64,000 bases of DNA, taken from Sphaerisporangium melleum (GTDB lineage: Bacteria; Actinomycetota; Actinomycetes; Streptosporangiales; Streptosporangiaceae). The stretch lies in the NCBI RefSeq assembly GCF_014646695.1, contig NZ_BMNT01000007.1:1382-65381 (forward strand), in the 5' to 3' direction. This document shows positions 25,399 through 34,217 of the stretch, in pieces. The first letter of the stretch is position 1. Each line of letters opens with the position of its first letter. Made by a program: the position numbers and the translations under genes. The notes under the pieces are model-generated. The model searched no databases. It saw nothing but the letters and a program-made list of their open reading frames with translations, and was not told where the DNA came from.

Positions 25399-28300
25399 TC
25401 ATCCCCGGCCGCCCCGGCGCGTGCGCGGGCCCTGGCGCTCCGGCTGCTCCTGCTCGTCCGGCGGGTCGATGCCGGCCCGGCGGCGGAAGGTCTCCACCAG
25501 GAGCGGCAGCCCCCGGCCGCGCGGCCGGCGCCCCGGCTGGATGTCGGCGGTGAGCACCTTGGTCTCCTGGATGTCGGCGTTCGGGTCGAGCACGATGGAG
25601 GTCAGCTCGTTCGCCGGGTCTCCGGTGGCCAGGCCGTTCGGACCCCAGTGGTAGGGCAGGCCGATCTGGTGGACGACCCGGCCGTCCAGGTGCAGCGAGG
25701 GCATCCGGTCGGTGACGATCACCCGGGCCTCGACCGCGCCACGCGCGCTGATCACCGTGGCCCAGCCGCCGTGCTCCAGCAGGCGTTCCTCGGCGAGCTC
25801 CGGGGACACCTCGCAGAACATCTGCGGCTGCAACTCCGCCAGGTGCGGCACCCAGCGGCTCATCCCGCCCGCCGTGAAGTGCTCGGTGAGCCGGTAGGTG
25901 GTGACCACGTACGGATACACCTCGCTGCCGGGCGGGTGGTAGCGGTTGCCCGGCCGGTCGTAGGTCAGCCGCGCCGGGTTGCGGCGCCGCGACGGGTGCA
26001 GCGGGTTCTCCAGGGGCGTGTCCTGCGGCTCGTAGTGCGTCGGCAGCGGGCCGTCCATCAGGCCGGCCGGCGCGAACAGCCACGCCTTGCCGTCGCCCTG
26101 CATGATGAACGGGTCGACGCCGGACAGCGCGTCCGTGCCGAGCGCGTCGTCGGCCGGCCGGTGGTGCGGCGGGAGGTCCTCGATGAAGTCGGGCACGTCA
26201 TGCCCGGTCCACCGGCCGAGCGAGGCGTCCCACCAGACGCACTCCTTGCGGCTGCTCCACGGGTTGCCGTCCGGGTCGGCCGAGGCCCGGTTGTACAGGA
26301 TGCGCCGGTTGAGCGGCCACGCCCATCCCCACTCGCGGGAGGTCCAGCTCTGCTCGGTGTGCGGCCTGCGGCGCGCCGCCTGGTTGACCCCGTCGGCGTA
26401 GACGCCGCAGTAGATCCAGCAGCCGCACCGGGTGGAGCCGTCGCTACGGAGCTGCGTGTACGACGACAGCGGCCGGCCGTCCGGGCCGTACCCGTTGATC
26501 TCCTGCAGCACCGCGGCGGCGCTCGGCTCGGCCAGCGGCCCCTCCACCGGATAGTCCCAGGCCAGATCGAGGATGGCCCGGTCGTACGGCTCCCGGGAGC
26601 CGGCCAGCCGCTCCCTGACCAGCCGGCCGAGGTGGTAGGCGAACCACAGGTCGCTGCGCCGGTCGCCCTCCGGTTCGACGGCCGCGTCGTGCCACTGGAG
26701 CAGCCGGTTGGTGTTGGTGAACGTGCCGTTCTTCTCGGTGTGCGCCGCAGCGGGGAAGAAGAACACCTCGGTGGCGATCTGGTCGGTGCGCAGCTCGCCG
26801 CTCTCCACCTCCCGGCCGTCCTTCCACCAGGTCGCCGACTCGATCAGCGCGAAGTCGCGGACCACGAGCCAGTCGAGGTTGGCCATGCCGAGCCGCTGCA
26901 GACGGGCGTTGGCCGACCCGACCGCGGGGTTCTGCCCGAACAGGAAGTAGCCCTTGCAGACGCCGTCGAGCTGGGCCATCGTCGTGTCGTACGCGCTGTG
27001 CGAGCCGGTCAGCCGGGGCAGATGCCCGAAGCAGAAGTCGTTCTCCGGCGTCGCCGCGTCCCCGTAGTAGGCCTTGAGCAGGCTCACCACGTAGTTCCGG
27101 GCGTCGGCCCAGAACCCCTTCCGGGTGCTGATCACGTCGATGAACGCGTCGAGGTTCTCGTCGCTGTGCGCGTACGGCATCGGGATGTAGCCGGGCAGCA
27201 GGTTGTACAGGGTCGGGATGTCGCTGGAGCCCTGGATGCTGGCGTGGCCGCGCAGCGCCATGATGCCGCCGCCCGGCCGGCCGATGTTGCCGAGCAGCAG
27301 TTGCAGGATGCTCGCGGCCCGGATGTACTGCGTGCCCACCGAGTGCTGGGTCCAGCCGACCGCGTACGCGAACGCGCTGGTGCGCTCCCGCCCGGAGTTG
27401 GCGATCAGCGCGTCGCACACCCGGCGGAACGACTCGGGCGGCACCCCGCAGGTCCGGTGCACGAACTCCGGGGTGTACCGGGCGAAGTGCCGCTTGAGGA
27501 TCTGGTAGACGCAGCGCGGGTCGGTCAGGGTCTCGTCCCGCCGCGCGTACGGGCTGACCGGCGCGCCGCCCGAGCCGTGCGCCTCGCTGCGGCCGGGCGT
27601 GTGGTAGGCGTCCAGCCGCAGCCGCCGCCCGGAGACCGCCTGCACCGGTGGCCCCTCGTACTGCCAGGAGGAGACGTCGTAGGTGCGGGTCTCGGGGTTC
27701 CAGCCGGAGAAGACCCCGTCCAGGTCCTCGGTGTCGGCGTAGTCGCCGCTGATGATGCTCGCGGCGTTGGTGTAGTTCAGGACGTACTCGCGGAAGTCCT
27801 TGCCCTCGGTGAGCACGTGGTTGATGATCCCGCCGAGGAACGCGATGTCCGAGCCGGGGCGGATCGGTACGTACAGGTCGGCCAGCGCGCTCGTCCGGCT
27901 GAACCGCGGATCGACGTGGATGATCGTGGCGCCGCGCAGCTTGGCCTCCATCACCCACTGGAAGCCCACCGGGTGCGCCTCGGCGAAGTTGGAGCCCTCG
28001 ATGACGATGCAGTCGGCGAACTGCAGGTCCTGCAGGAAGGTGGTGGAGCCGCCGCGGCCGAAGGACGTGCCGAGGCCGGTGACCGTGGAGCTGTGACAGA
28101 CCCGCGCCTGGTTCTCGATCTGGATCACGCCGAGCCCGGTCATCAGCTTCTTGATGAGGTAGTTCTCCTCGTTGTCCAAGGTGGCACCGCCGAGGGCGGC
28201 GATGCCGAGCGTCCTGGCGACCCGCTTGCCGTCGCACTCCTCCTCCCAGGTGTCCCGCCGGGTGCGCACGACCCGGTCGGCGACCATGTCCATCGCCGTG

Positions 28301-28662
28301 GGAAGGTCGATCTGCTCCCACTCGGTGCCATACGGCCTGCGGTACAGCACCGCGCTCTCGCGACCCGGACCCGTGGTGAGCTGCAGGGACGCCGACCCCT
28401 TCGGGCAGAGCCTGCCCCGGCTGACCGGCGAGTCGGGGTCGCCCTCGATCTGCACGACCCTGCCGCCGGAGACATAGAGGTTCTGCGCGCAGCCCACGGC
28501 GCAGTACGGGCAGACGGACTTGACCACGCGGTCGGCGGTGGCGACCCGCGAGCGCAGCTCGGCGGTCTTGCGCGACTTGGCGGCGGCGCCGAGGCCGCGA
28601 CGGTCGGGACCGGTGAGCTGCCGCAGCACCGGCCATCCGCCCAGAAACCCGCTCATCCCCAT
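25399..28662 (-). CDS. fdnG: Formate dehydrogenase catalytic subunit (Cys type)
   Basis: A 1087-residue molybdopterin oxidoreductase oxidising formate to CO2. The N-terminal 4Fe-4S site is VCPYCAVGCAQN...GRLCPKG. The Mo ligand lies in NQARVCHSSTVTGLGTSFGR. Cys189 (TGT) stands where FdnG-type enzymes have selenocysteine. MGD-binding segments and the C-terminal dinucleotide domain follow. There is no twin-arginine signal, unlike exported FdnG; the start MGMSGFLGGWPVLRQLTG suggests a cytoplasmic enzyme. ATG at 28662 is chosen over a TTG at 28665. It is the first gene of the three-gene operon. Maturation genes (fdhD, fdhE) are not in the window. Confidence 0.93.
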   Translation of the reverse strand: MGMSGFLGGWPVLRQLTGPDRRGLGAAAKSRKTAELRSRVATADRVVKSVCPYCAVGCAQNLYVSGGRVVQIEGDPDSPVSRGRLCPKGSASLQLTTGPGRESAVLYRRPYGTEWEQIDLPTAMDMVADRVVRTRRDTWEEECDGKRVARTLGIAALGGATLDNEENYLIKKLMTGLGVIQIENQARVCHSSTVTGLGTSFGRGGSTTFLQDLQFADCIVIEGSNFAEAHPVGFQWVMEAKLRGATIIHVDPRFSRTSALADLYVPIRPGSDIAFLGGIINHVLTEGKDFREYVLNYTNAASIISGDYADTEDLDGVFSGWNPETRTYDVSSWQYEGPPVQAVSGRRLRLDAYHTPGRSEAHGSGGAPVSPYARRDETLTDPRCVYQILKRHFARYTPEFVHRTCGVPPESFRRVCDALIANSGRERTSAFAYAVGWTQHSVGTQYIRAASILQLLLGNIGRPGGGIMALRGHASIQGSSDIPTLYNLLPGYIPMPYAHSDENLDAFIDVISTRKGFWADARNYVVSLLKAYYGDAATPENDFCFGHLPRLTGSHSAYDTTMAQLDGVCKGYFLFGQNPAVGSANARLQRLGMANLDWLVVRDFALIESATWWKDGREVESGELRTDQIATEVFFFPAAAHTEKNGTFTNTNRLLQWHDAAVEPEGDRRSDLWFAYHLGRLVRERLAGSREPYDRAILDLAWDYPVEGPLAEPSAAAVLQEINGYGPDGRPLSSYTQLRSDGSTRCGCWIYCGVYADGVNQAARRRPHTEQSWTSREWGWAWPLNRRILYNRASADPDGNPWSSRKECVWWDASLGRWTGHDVPDFIEDLPPHHRPADDALGTDALSGVDPFIMQGDGKAWLFAPAGLMDGPLPTHYEPQDTPLENPLHPSRRRNPARLTYDRPGNRYHPPGSEVYPYVVTTYRLTEHFTAGGMSRWVPHLAELQPQMFCEVSPELAEERLLEHGGWATVISARGAVEARVIVTDRMPSLHLDGRVVHQIGLPYHWGPNGLATGDPANELTSIVLDPNADIQETKVLTADIQPGRRPRGRGLPLLVETFRRRAGIDPPDEQEQPERQGPRTRRGGRG

Positions 28663-28918
28663 CAAGCCCCCCGCCAGGCTCGCCGGCCGCCGCCGGGGGG
28701 ACGTGCGCTTCCTGCGGGTATCTGCCCCTCTCGCCCCCGCTTAACCGCCCGAAACCGCTGTGACCAGCGGGTATACACCCTCGAGACCCGCCGCCGCGCC
28801 TGCGGCCGGCGGCGCCCCTCGGAGGAGGCGGCGGCCCCGGCGGGCGGCACCCTCTCGTCAGGCTCCACCGCCTGCCTCCACCCGCGTATCGAGGCACGAA
28901 GAGGGCGGCTCGGCACCC

Positions 28919-29764
28919 TCAGGTCCCGGCCGGGCCGGTTTCGTACGGGTCGCGGCCGGCGGCGATCGCGGTCAGCATCGTGGCGAAGTACCGCTGGGTG
29001 GCGGCGTGCAGGCCGTGGCCGAAGCTCACCCGGGCGACGCCCAGCGCCGCCAGTTCGGCGAGCGGCGGGACACCCGGCCGGTACAGCACGTTCACCGGGC
29101 CGCCGATCTCGGCGGCCAGCGTCCTGATCGCCTCGGGCTCGGCCACCCAGATCGGGTACACGCAGTCGGCCCCCGCCCGCAGGTAGCGGCGCCCGCGCTC
29201 CACCGCGTCCGCGAGCCGCCGTTCCGGTGTCTCCGCCCCGTGCAGGTACGTGTCGACCCGCGCGTTGATCACCAGGTCGGCGCCGGCCGCCGCCGCGGCG
29301 GCGCGTACGTCCGCCAGGAACCCGGCCTGCTCGTCGGGGTCCACCATGGCTCCTGTGCGCGGGTCGGAGTCCTCCAGGTTCAGCCCCGCCGCCCCGGTCG
29401 AGACCAGGCGTTCGACCAGTTCGGCCGGCGCGAGCCCGTACCCCCGCTCCAGGTCGGCGGTGACCGGGACCGGCACCGCGCGGACGATGCGGGCGACCGC
29501 GTCGAGCATCGCGCCGGCCGGCGTCGCCTCGCCGTCCTCGTACCCGAGCACCGGGGCGACCGCCGCGCTGCCCGTGGCCACGGCCGGGAAACCGGCCGCC
29601 ACCACGGAACGGGCGGAGGCGGCGTCCCACACGTTGGGCAGCACCAGCGGCCGGCCGGGCACGTGCAGCGCCCGCAGTACCGCGACCTTCCCGGCCCGCG
29701 CGTCACCGGCGGCCTGGGCGTCCAGGGAGTTCCCCGCCTGACCGGGACGTGATCGCGTCGACAT
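28919..29764 (-). CDS. Isocitrate lyase/PEP mutase superfamily protein
   Basis: A 281-residue TIM-barrel enzyme of the isocitrate lyase/phosphoenolpyruvate mutase superfamily. Visible motifs are PLVLPNVWDAASARSVVAAG and PVTADLERGYG (Mg-binding acidic loop). GAAGLNLEDSDPRTG comes next, then INARVDTYLHG. These match the actinomycete 'PEP phosphonomutase' group of C-C lyases with unknown substrates, not true PEP mutase. It begins 4 bp after the stop of the AhpD-like gene, so the two are co-transcribed. The 253 bp upstream of its 3' end, toward the formate dehydrogenase start, holds nothing I can identify. Confidence 0.85.
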   Translation of the reverse strand: MSTRSRPGQAGNSLDAQAAGDARAGKVAVLRALHVPGRPLVLPNVWDAASARSVVAAGFPAVATGSAAVAPVLGYEDGEATPAGAMLDAVARIVRAVPVPVTADLERGYGLAPAELVERLVSTGAAGLNLEDSDPRTGAMVDPDEQAGFLADVRAAAAAAGADLVINARVDTYLHGAETPERRLADAVERGRRYLRAGADCVYPIWVAEPEAIRTLAAEIGGPVNVLYRPGVPPLAELAALGVARVSFGHGLHAATQRYFATMLTAIAAGRDPYETGPAGT

Positions 29765-29768
29765 ACCG

Positions 29769-30251
29769 TCAGCTCGCGGAGGGGTGGTAGCCGCCGGGCT
29801 CCAGCCGGGAGGTGACGCCGATGCGGTTCCACGAGTTGATCACAATGATGGCCCAGACCAGCTTGGCCAGTTCCTCGTCGGAGAAGTGCCGCGCGGCCCT
29901 CTCGTAGACCTCGTCGCCGACCCCGCTCTGCGGCAGCAGGGTGACGGCCTCGGTCAGCTCCAGCGCGGCGCGCTCGCGGCCGGTGAAGAACGGCGTCTCG
30001 CGCCAGACGGGCAGGGCGTAGATGCGCTGCTCCCGCTCGCCCCCGGCGCGGGCGTCGATCGTGTGGATGTCGACGCAGTAAGCGCACCCGTTGATCTGCG
30101 AGGCGCGGATGCGGACCAGTTCGAGCAGCGGCGCCGGAAGGCCGCTGGCGGCGACCAGGCCGTCCAGCTCGATCAGCGCCTTGTAGATCTCCGGGGTCTG
30201 CTTCTTCAAGTTCACGCGGGACTGCGCCCGTTCCGTGGTGTTCGTCGTCAT
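29769..30251 (-). CDS. Carboxymuconolactone decarboxylase/AhpD-like protein
   Basis: A 160-residue all-helical protein of the CMD/AhpD family. The redox motif CAYCVDIHT has the Cys-x-x-Cys plus His of peroxidase-type members. The middle segment resembles alkylhydroperoxidases (ERAALELTEAVTLLP). It is the first gene of a two-gene unit with the PEP-mutase-like gene. It is divergent from the MocR regulator across 47 bp, a common arrangement for MocR targets. A role in peroxide or aldehyde stress is possible. The ATG has no clear ribosome-binding site and may be leaderless. Confidence 0.88.
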   Translation of the reverse strand: MTTNTTERAQSRVNLKKQTPEIYKALIELDGLVAASGLPAPLLELVRIRASQINGCAYCVDIHTIDARAGGEREQRIYALPVWRETPFFTGRERAALELTEAVTLLPQSGVGDEVYERAARHFSDEELAKLVWAIIVINSWNRIGVTSRLEPGGYHPSAS

Positions 30252-30298
30252 ACATGCGAATCTAGGCGTCGAGTGGCTCGACGATAAGATCCAGTCTT

Positions 30299-31954
30299 GT
30301 GCCGAAACATTGGGCCACTTTCGGGATCGACCTGCACGTCGAGATCGACGCGGGCGCGGGCCGGCGCACCGGGCTGGAGCACGCGCTGCGCGCCGCGATC
30401 CGCGACGGCCGGCTCGCGCCGGGCGCCCGGCTGCCGTCCAGCCGCGCGCTCTCCGCCGAGATCGGGCTCTCCCGCGGCACGGTGAGCGCCGCCTACGACC
30501 AGCTCATCGCCGAGGGATACCTGACCGCACGCAGAGGCTCGGGCACCTCCGTCGCCGACCTCACCCCGCACCGCCCGGACACCCGCCGCACCCTCGCGCC
30601 ACCCCACCCGGACACGCCTGCCACCGGCCACGACCTCGCGCCACGCCACTTAGACACACCAGCCGCCGGCCACGCGTCACGCCACCCGGACACACGAGCC
30701 GCCGGCCACGCGGGCACGCATGCCGCCGGCCACGACCTCGCGCCGCTCCGCCCGTACACCTTGACCACCGCCCGGGACGTGCCGCCGCACCGCCCGGCCA
30801 CGCCCACCAGCGGCACGAACGTCCCGCCGCCCAGGTACGACATGCGCCCCGGTGTGCCGGACGTGACGATGTTCCCCGCCGCCGCGTGGCTGCGCTCCAC
30901 CCGGCGCGTGCTCACCACCGCCCCGGCCGCCGTGCACGGCTACGGCCCGCCGGGCGGCACCGCCGAACTGCGGGAGGCACTGGCCGGATACCTCGGACGC
31001 ACCCGCGGCGTACTGGCCGACCCCGGGCAGATCGTCGTCACCACCGGGTACGTGCAGGCCCTCGGCCTGCTGGCCGGGCTGGTCGGCGCGGGCGACCGGC
31101 CGGTGGTCGCGATGGAGGACCCCGGGCTGGCCTTCCACCGCGAGATCGTGCGGCGTGCCGGGGCCCGGGTGGCGCCGCTCCCGGTGGACGCGCGCGGGGC
31201 GCGTACCGACCTGCTCGGCACGGCCGCCTACGAGGGGACGGGCGCGGTGGTGGTCACTCCGGCCCACCAGTTCCCGACCGGCGCCACCCTGCACCCCGAA
31301 CGCCGCCACGCCCTGGCCGACTGGGCGCGCGGCAGCGGCGCGCTGATCATCGAGGACGACTACGACGGCGAGTTCCGCTACGACCGCCAGCCGGTGGGCG
31401 CGCTGCAGGGCATGGCCGCCGGCCACGTGGCGTACGTCGGCACCGCGTCCAAGACCCTCGGCCCCGGGCTGCGCCTGGCCTGGATCGTGCTGCCGCCGCA
31501 CCTGGTCGGCCCGGTCGTCGAGGCCAAGATGTACGCCGACCTGCACACCGAGACCCTGGCCCAGCTCGTGCTGGCCGACATGATCGCCTCCCACGCGTAC
31601 GACCGGCACGTGCGCGCCTGCCGCCTGCACTACCGCCGGCGCCGCGACCTGCTCATCGCCCGGCTGACCGGTCCCGGCCGCGCGGGTGATCCGGCAGGCG
31701 GGCTCAGTGTCCGGGGTGTCGCCGCCGGGCTGCACGCACTGATCGGCCTGCCGGAGATCGGGCCGGACGAAGCGACGGTGCTGCGCCGGGCCCAGGCCCA
31801 CGGCCTCGCGCTGGACCCCCTCGGCGACTACTGGCACCACCCCGGCGCCGACCAGCCGCAGGGCGTCATCGTCGGTTACGGCACCCCCTCCGACCACACC
31901 TATCCCGCCGCCCTCGACACCCTCGCCACCGCCCTCCGCCTGCCCCATCTCTAG
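30299..31954 (+). CDS. MocR-type PLP-dependent regulator with long His/Pro linker
   Basis: A 551-residue GntR/MocR regulator. Residues 1-85 form the winged helix (LPSSRALSAEIGLSRGTVSA). Residues about 183-551 form an aminotransferase-like domain with the PLP lysine at Lys385 (TASKTLGPGLRL) and IIEDDYDGEFRYDR. The linker (86-182) is unusually long and repetitive, with units such as PAAGH and HPDT; it contains many His and Pro residues. MocR proteins sense PLP-amino adducts and control a divergent gene, here the AhpD/PEP-mutase pair. The start is GTG at 30299; the divergent gap is only 47 bp. Confidence 0.9.
   Translation: MPKHWATFGIDLHVEIDAGAGRRTGLEHALRAAIRDGRLAPGARLPSSRALSAEIGLSRGTVSAAYDQLIAEGYLTARRGSGTSVADLTPHRPDTRRTLAPPHPDTPATGHDLAPRHLDTPAAGHASRHPDTRAAGHAGTHAAGHDLAPLRPYTLTTARDVPPHRPATPTSGTNVPPPRYDMRPGVPDVTMFPAAAWLRSTRRVLTTAPAAVHGYGPPGGTAELREALAGYLGRTRGVLADPGQIVVTTGYVQALGLLAGLVGAGDRPVVAMEDPGLAFHREIVRRAGARVAPLPVDARGARTDLLGTAAYEGTGAVVVTPAHQFPTGATLHPERRHALADWARGSGALIIEDDYDGEFRYDRQPVGALQGMAAGHVAYVGTASKTLGPGLRLAWIVLPPHLVGPVVEAKMYADLHTETLAQLVLADMIASHAYDRHVRACRLHYRRRRDLLIARLTGPGRAGDPAGGLSVRGVAAGLHALIGLPEIGPDEATVLRRAQAHGLALDPLGDYWHHPGADQPQGVIVGYGTPSDHTYPAALDTLATALRLPHL
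30554..30844 (+). repeat. Degenerate repeats coding the MocR linker
   Basis: Imperfect repeats of CCGGCCACGACCTCGCGCC-like and CACCCGGACAC-like units encode the His/Pro/Ala/Thr-rich linker. Unit length is irregular. They look like an in-frame expansion. Confidence 0.55.
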
Positions 31955-32027
31955 CGCCACCTGGGCGACGTCGGCGATACCGAACCTGCGGCACGCCACC
32001 GGCAGATCTCTTCCCCGGGCAGAGGGC

Positions 32028-32114
32028 TCATCCTGCGGCGGCCCGCACCGACCCGGCCACGTTCCGCCGCCACACCGCCTCGACCATCGGGTGGGCGAGG
32101 ATCGGCTCGATCAT
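32028..32114 (-). CDS. Possible 28-residue peptide coupled to the MarR gene
   Basis: A short frame starting MIEPILAHPMVEAVWRRN whose ATG overlaps the MarR stop by 4 bp (ATGA). The coupling is the only support. It could be a remnant or chance. Confidence 0.2.
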   Translation of the reverse strand: MIEPILAHPMVEAVWRRNVAGSVRAAAG

Positions 32115-32539
32115 GGCGCCTCCGGAGGACGGAGCGCGCGGTTCAGGAGGGCGGCGACCTGCCGCAGTTCGCTGTCGGTCAGCGTCGCGAGCGGACTCTT
32201 CTCCAGCGCCGCCCGGACCACTTCGTCGCGGACCTGGCGGCCCTTGGCGGTCAGCACGAGGACGCGGGAGCGGCGGTCCGACGGGTCCACGGCGCGCTCG
32301 ACCAGGCCGCGGTCGACGAGCTGGTCGGCCATGAAGGTCAAGTTCGGGGCGTTGCAGTGCAGGCGTCCGGTCATCACCTTCATCGAGGGCGGCGGCTCGT
32401 CCGGGTCGATCGCCCACAGCGCCTGGAACGTCGCTTCGGTCAGACCGTGCCTGGCCAGCGCGGGACCGGCCAGGACGACGGTCCGCATCCAGACTTCGTA
32501 GGTCGCGGTGACCGCCGCAGTCAGCTCGGATGTGCTCAT
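32111..32539 (-). CDS. MarR family transcriptional regulator
   Basis: A 142-residue winged-helix repressor. The recognition helix lies near residues 57-75 (MTGRLHCNAPNLTFMADQLV), and the wing segment DRGLVERAVDPSDRRSRVLV is typical. It is divergent from an SDR gene. The shared 81-bp gap carries two identical palindromes, which are most simply its operators. Autoregulation and SDR repression are inferred. The ligand is unknown. Confidence 0.9.
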   Translation of the reverse strand: MSTSELTAAVTATYEVWMRTVVLAGPALARHGLTEATFQALWAIDPDEPPPSMKVMTGRLHCNAPNLTFMADQLVDRGLVERAVDPSDRRSRVLVLTAKGRQVRDEVVRAALEKSPLATLTDSELRQVAALLNRALRPPEAP

Positions 32540-32558
32540 GCCGCCATCCTATTGATGG

Positions 32559-32571
32559 TTCGAGACTCGAA
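32559..32571. promoter_or_regulatory. MarR operator, copy 1
   Basis: TTCGAGACTCGAA is a perfect 13-bp palindrome (central A), followed by GTAT. It lies 20 bp before the marR start. An identical copy starts 34 bp to the right. Confidence 0.75.
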
Positions 32572-32592
32572 GTATCCTGCTAGCCTAGATGC

Positions 32593-32605
32593 TTCGAGAC
32601 TCGAA
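32593..32605. promoter_or_regulatory. MarR operator, copy 2
   Basis: This copy is identical to copy 1 (TTCGAGACTCGAA then GTAT), centred 34 bp away, about three helical turns. It ends 15 bp before the SDR start codon, just before its GGAGG. Confidence 0.75.
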
Positions 32606-32620
32606 GTATTGGAGGCTGCC

Positions 32621-33478
32621 ATGAGAGACGGCTATCAAGGTGTCACGGCGCTCGTCACCGGGGCATCGAAGGGGATCGGGCGGGCGTACGCCCTGGAACT
32701 GGCTCGCCGGGGAGCGCGGGTGATCCTGCTGGCCCGCTCGGAAGGCGACCTGCGGCGACTGGCCGAGCAGATCCGGGGTCAGTACGGCGGGCCGGACCCC
32801 GAGGTGATCACCGCCGATCTCGCCGTCCCCGACGGCCCCGGGCGGGTCGTCCGGGAACTGCGCGAGCGGGGTCTGCGCATCGACCTGCTGGTCAACAACG
32901 CCGGGGCGGGCAGCGCGGGCCCGTTCCTCGGCCGTCCGCTGGAGCCGCAGCTGCGCTCTGTCGGGCTCAACGTCAGCGGTCTGATCGCACTGACCCACGC
33001 GATCGGGAACGACATGGCCGAGCGCGGCTCCGGCGGCATCATCAACGTGTCCTCCACGGCGGCGTTCCAGCCGTTGCCCTACCAGGCCACCTATGGCGCG
33101 ACCAAGGCGTTCGTGCTCTCCTTCACCGAGGCGCTGGCCGAGGAACTGCGCGGCACCGGCGTACGGGTGATGGCCGCACACCCCGGCGCGGTGGCGACCG
33201 GCTTCTTCGACGGGACCTCGGCCACCATCGACCCGGCCACCGCCGACACCCCCGCCACCATCGCGACCCAGACCCTCGACGACTTCGCGCGGCGCCGCGG
33301 CGCGTCCTACCCCGGCCGGAGGGTGAACCGGGTCATGACCTGGCTCGCACGCCTGCTGCCCCGCGTCACCGTCGTGCGCGTGGCCGGCGCTTTCACCCGC
33401 CGGCTACGGCTGCACGAGGTCGTCGATGTCGCTCAGCCGAACGCCACCCCGGGAGGAAGCGCCCCGGCCCACCCATGA
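32621..33478 (+). CDS. Short-chain dehydrogenase/reductase under MarR control
   Basis: A 285-residue classical SDR. The nucleotide loop is TGASKGIG, the NNAG motif follows, and the active site is Ser in NVSSTAAF with YGATK. The preference for NADP over NAD is unclear. The C-terminal extension of about 50 residues is basic and includes a hydrophobic helix, as in steroid or fatty-acyl SDRs of the DltE/YqjQ type. GGAGG precedes the ATG at 32621; the open frame before it overlaps the operators and is not coding. The substrate is unknown and may be related to the MarR ligand. Confidence 0.88.
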   Translation: MRDGYQGVTALVTGASKGIGRAYALELARRGARVILLARSEGDLRRLAEQIRGQYGGPDPEVITADLAVPDGPGRVVRELRERGLRIDLLVNNAGAGSAGPFLGRPLEPQLRSVGLNVSGLIALTHAIGNDMAERGSGGIINVSSTAAFQPLPYQATYGATKAFVLSFTEALAEELRGTGVRVMAAHPGAVATGFFDGTSATIDPATADTPATIATQTLDDFARRRGASYPGRRVNRVMTWLARLLPRVTVVRVAGAFTRRLRLHEVVDVAQPNATPGGSAPAHP

Positions 33479-33637
33479 ACGACGCCACACCCGCACGTAG
33501 CGCATTCCCGCCGCCGTTCCACCGCGCAGCCGGTCCATCGCGCCTTGCACGGTCTCGACGGCCAGTCGGGGGGACCGCCCACCGTGCACGGCTTGCCACG
33601 GCACTGGATGCCTCGATGGCCCTGTGGAAGGGGGACA

Positions 33638-33901
33638 ATGTCCCAGACCATCCCCACCGGCGACCTTGCCCCCACGTCCAACAACCGCAATCGTCATCTT
33701 CTCGATGTGGCGGACGCCCATCGCCGGTCACGCGAGTACGGCGAGGCGTTCGACATCCTGCGCCGGATCAGGCAGGACTCCCCCGAGTGGATCGTCAACC
33801 AGCACTACGCGAAAGAAATCCTCAAAGGCATCTTCGTCGGCAGGCGCACACTTACCAGCGATATGCGAGATCTCGCCGATTTTGTCCGGCTGGATCACTG
33901 A
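33638..33901 (+). pseudogene. C-terminal fragment of an XRE-type regulator
   Basis: An 87-residue frame whose residues 15-85 match the end of the actinomycete XRE/TPR regulators: NRHLLDVADAHRRSREYGEA, then the conserved PEWIVNQHYAKEILKGIF and a closing TLTSDMRDLADFV. The helix-turn-helix and most of the protein are missing. The ATG has GGAAGGGGG upstream and could still make a short protein. Full-length relatives often sit beside ATP-grasp RiPP clusters, so this is probably the decayed regulator of the adjoining cluster. Confidence 0.6.
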
Positions 33902-33998
33902 TTAGCGACGCGCGCTGTGTCACTTGACCATTCTTGCATTAGAGAGTGATACAAAGTCGATCTAGTCTCGTCGTTCTACCTCGCCATACGGTTTCCAC

Positions 33999-34217
33999 AT
34001 GCGAATGCCGGAAGCGATGGACCAGCACCACCGAGGGGATGAACGTCCGAACTTCGGTACAGATGGCGAACCCAGAGGAACGCTGTTGGGCGTCATCGAG
34101 ATGATCGGCTCCCCCGAGTCCGTGGCACAAGCCCGTGAGTTCACCAAGCGCAAGCTCGGAGCCGATCACCTCGCCCTGGCCGATGTCACGCTTTTGGTTC
34201 ACGCAGTTTCGCGATGA
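33999..34217 (+). pseudogene. N-terminal fragment of an anti-sigma-type ATPase
   Basis: A 72-residue frame. Residues 30-68 (GSPESVAQAREFTKRKLGAD...ADVTLLV) match the first helix region of RsbW/SpoIIAB-like HATPase proteins, up to the point where SELVTNAV normally follows. Here the frame ends after LLVHAVSR. No continuation was found in the other frames, so the ATP-binding body is deleted. It lies between the XRE fragment and the RiPP precursor. GC is clearly lower than the genome average. The stretch 34218-34432 holds no gene I can support. Confidence 0.5.

Noticed and set aside
28096-28098. Possible selenocysteine codon in the formate dehydrogenase
   Set aside because: The codon is TGT (Cys), and the frame is open throughout.
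25648-29127. Very long open frame antisense to the formate dehydrogenase gene
   Set aside because: It is a mirror of the high-GC codon pattern of the opposite gene, with Arg/Gly/Val/Ala-rich sequence and no domain. The sense gene has clear cofactor motifs.
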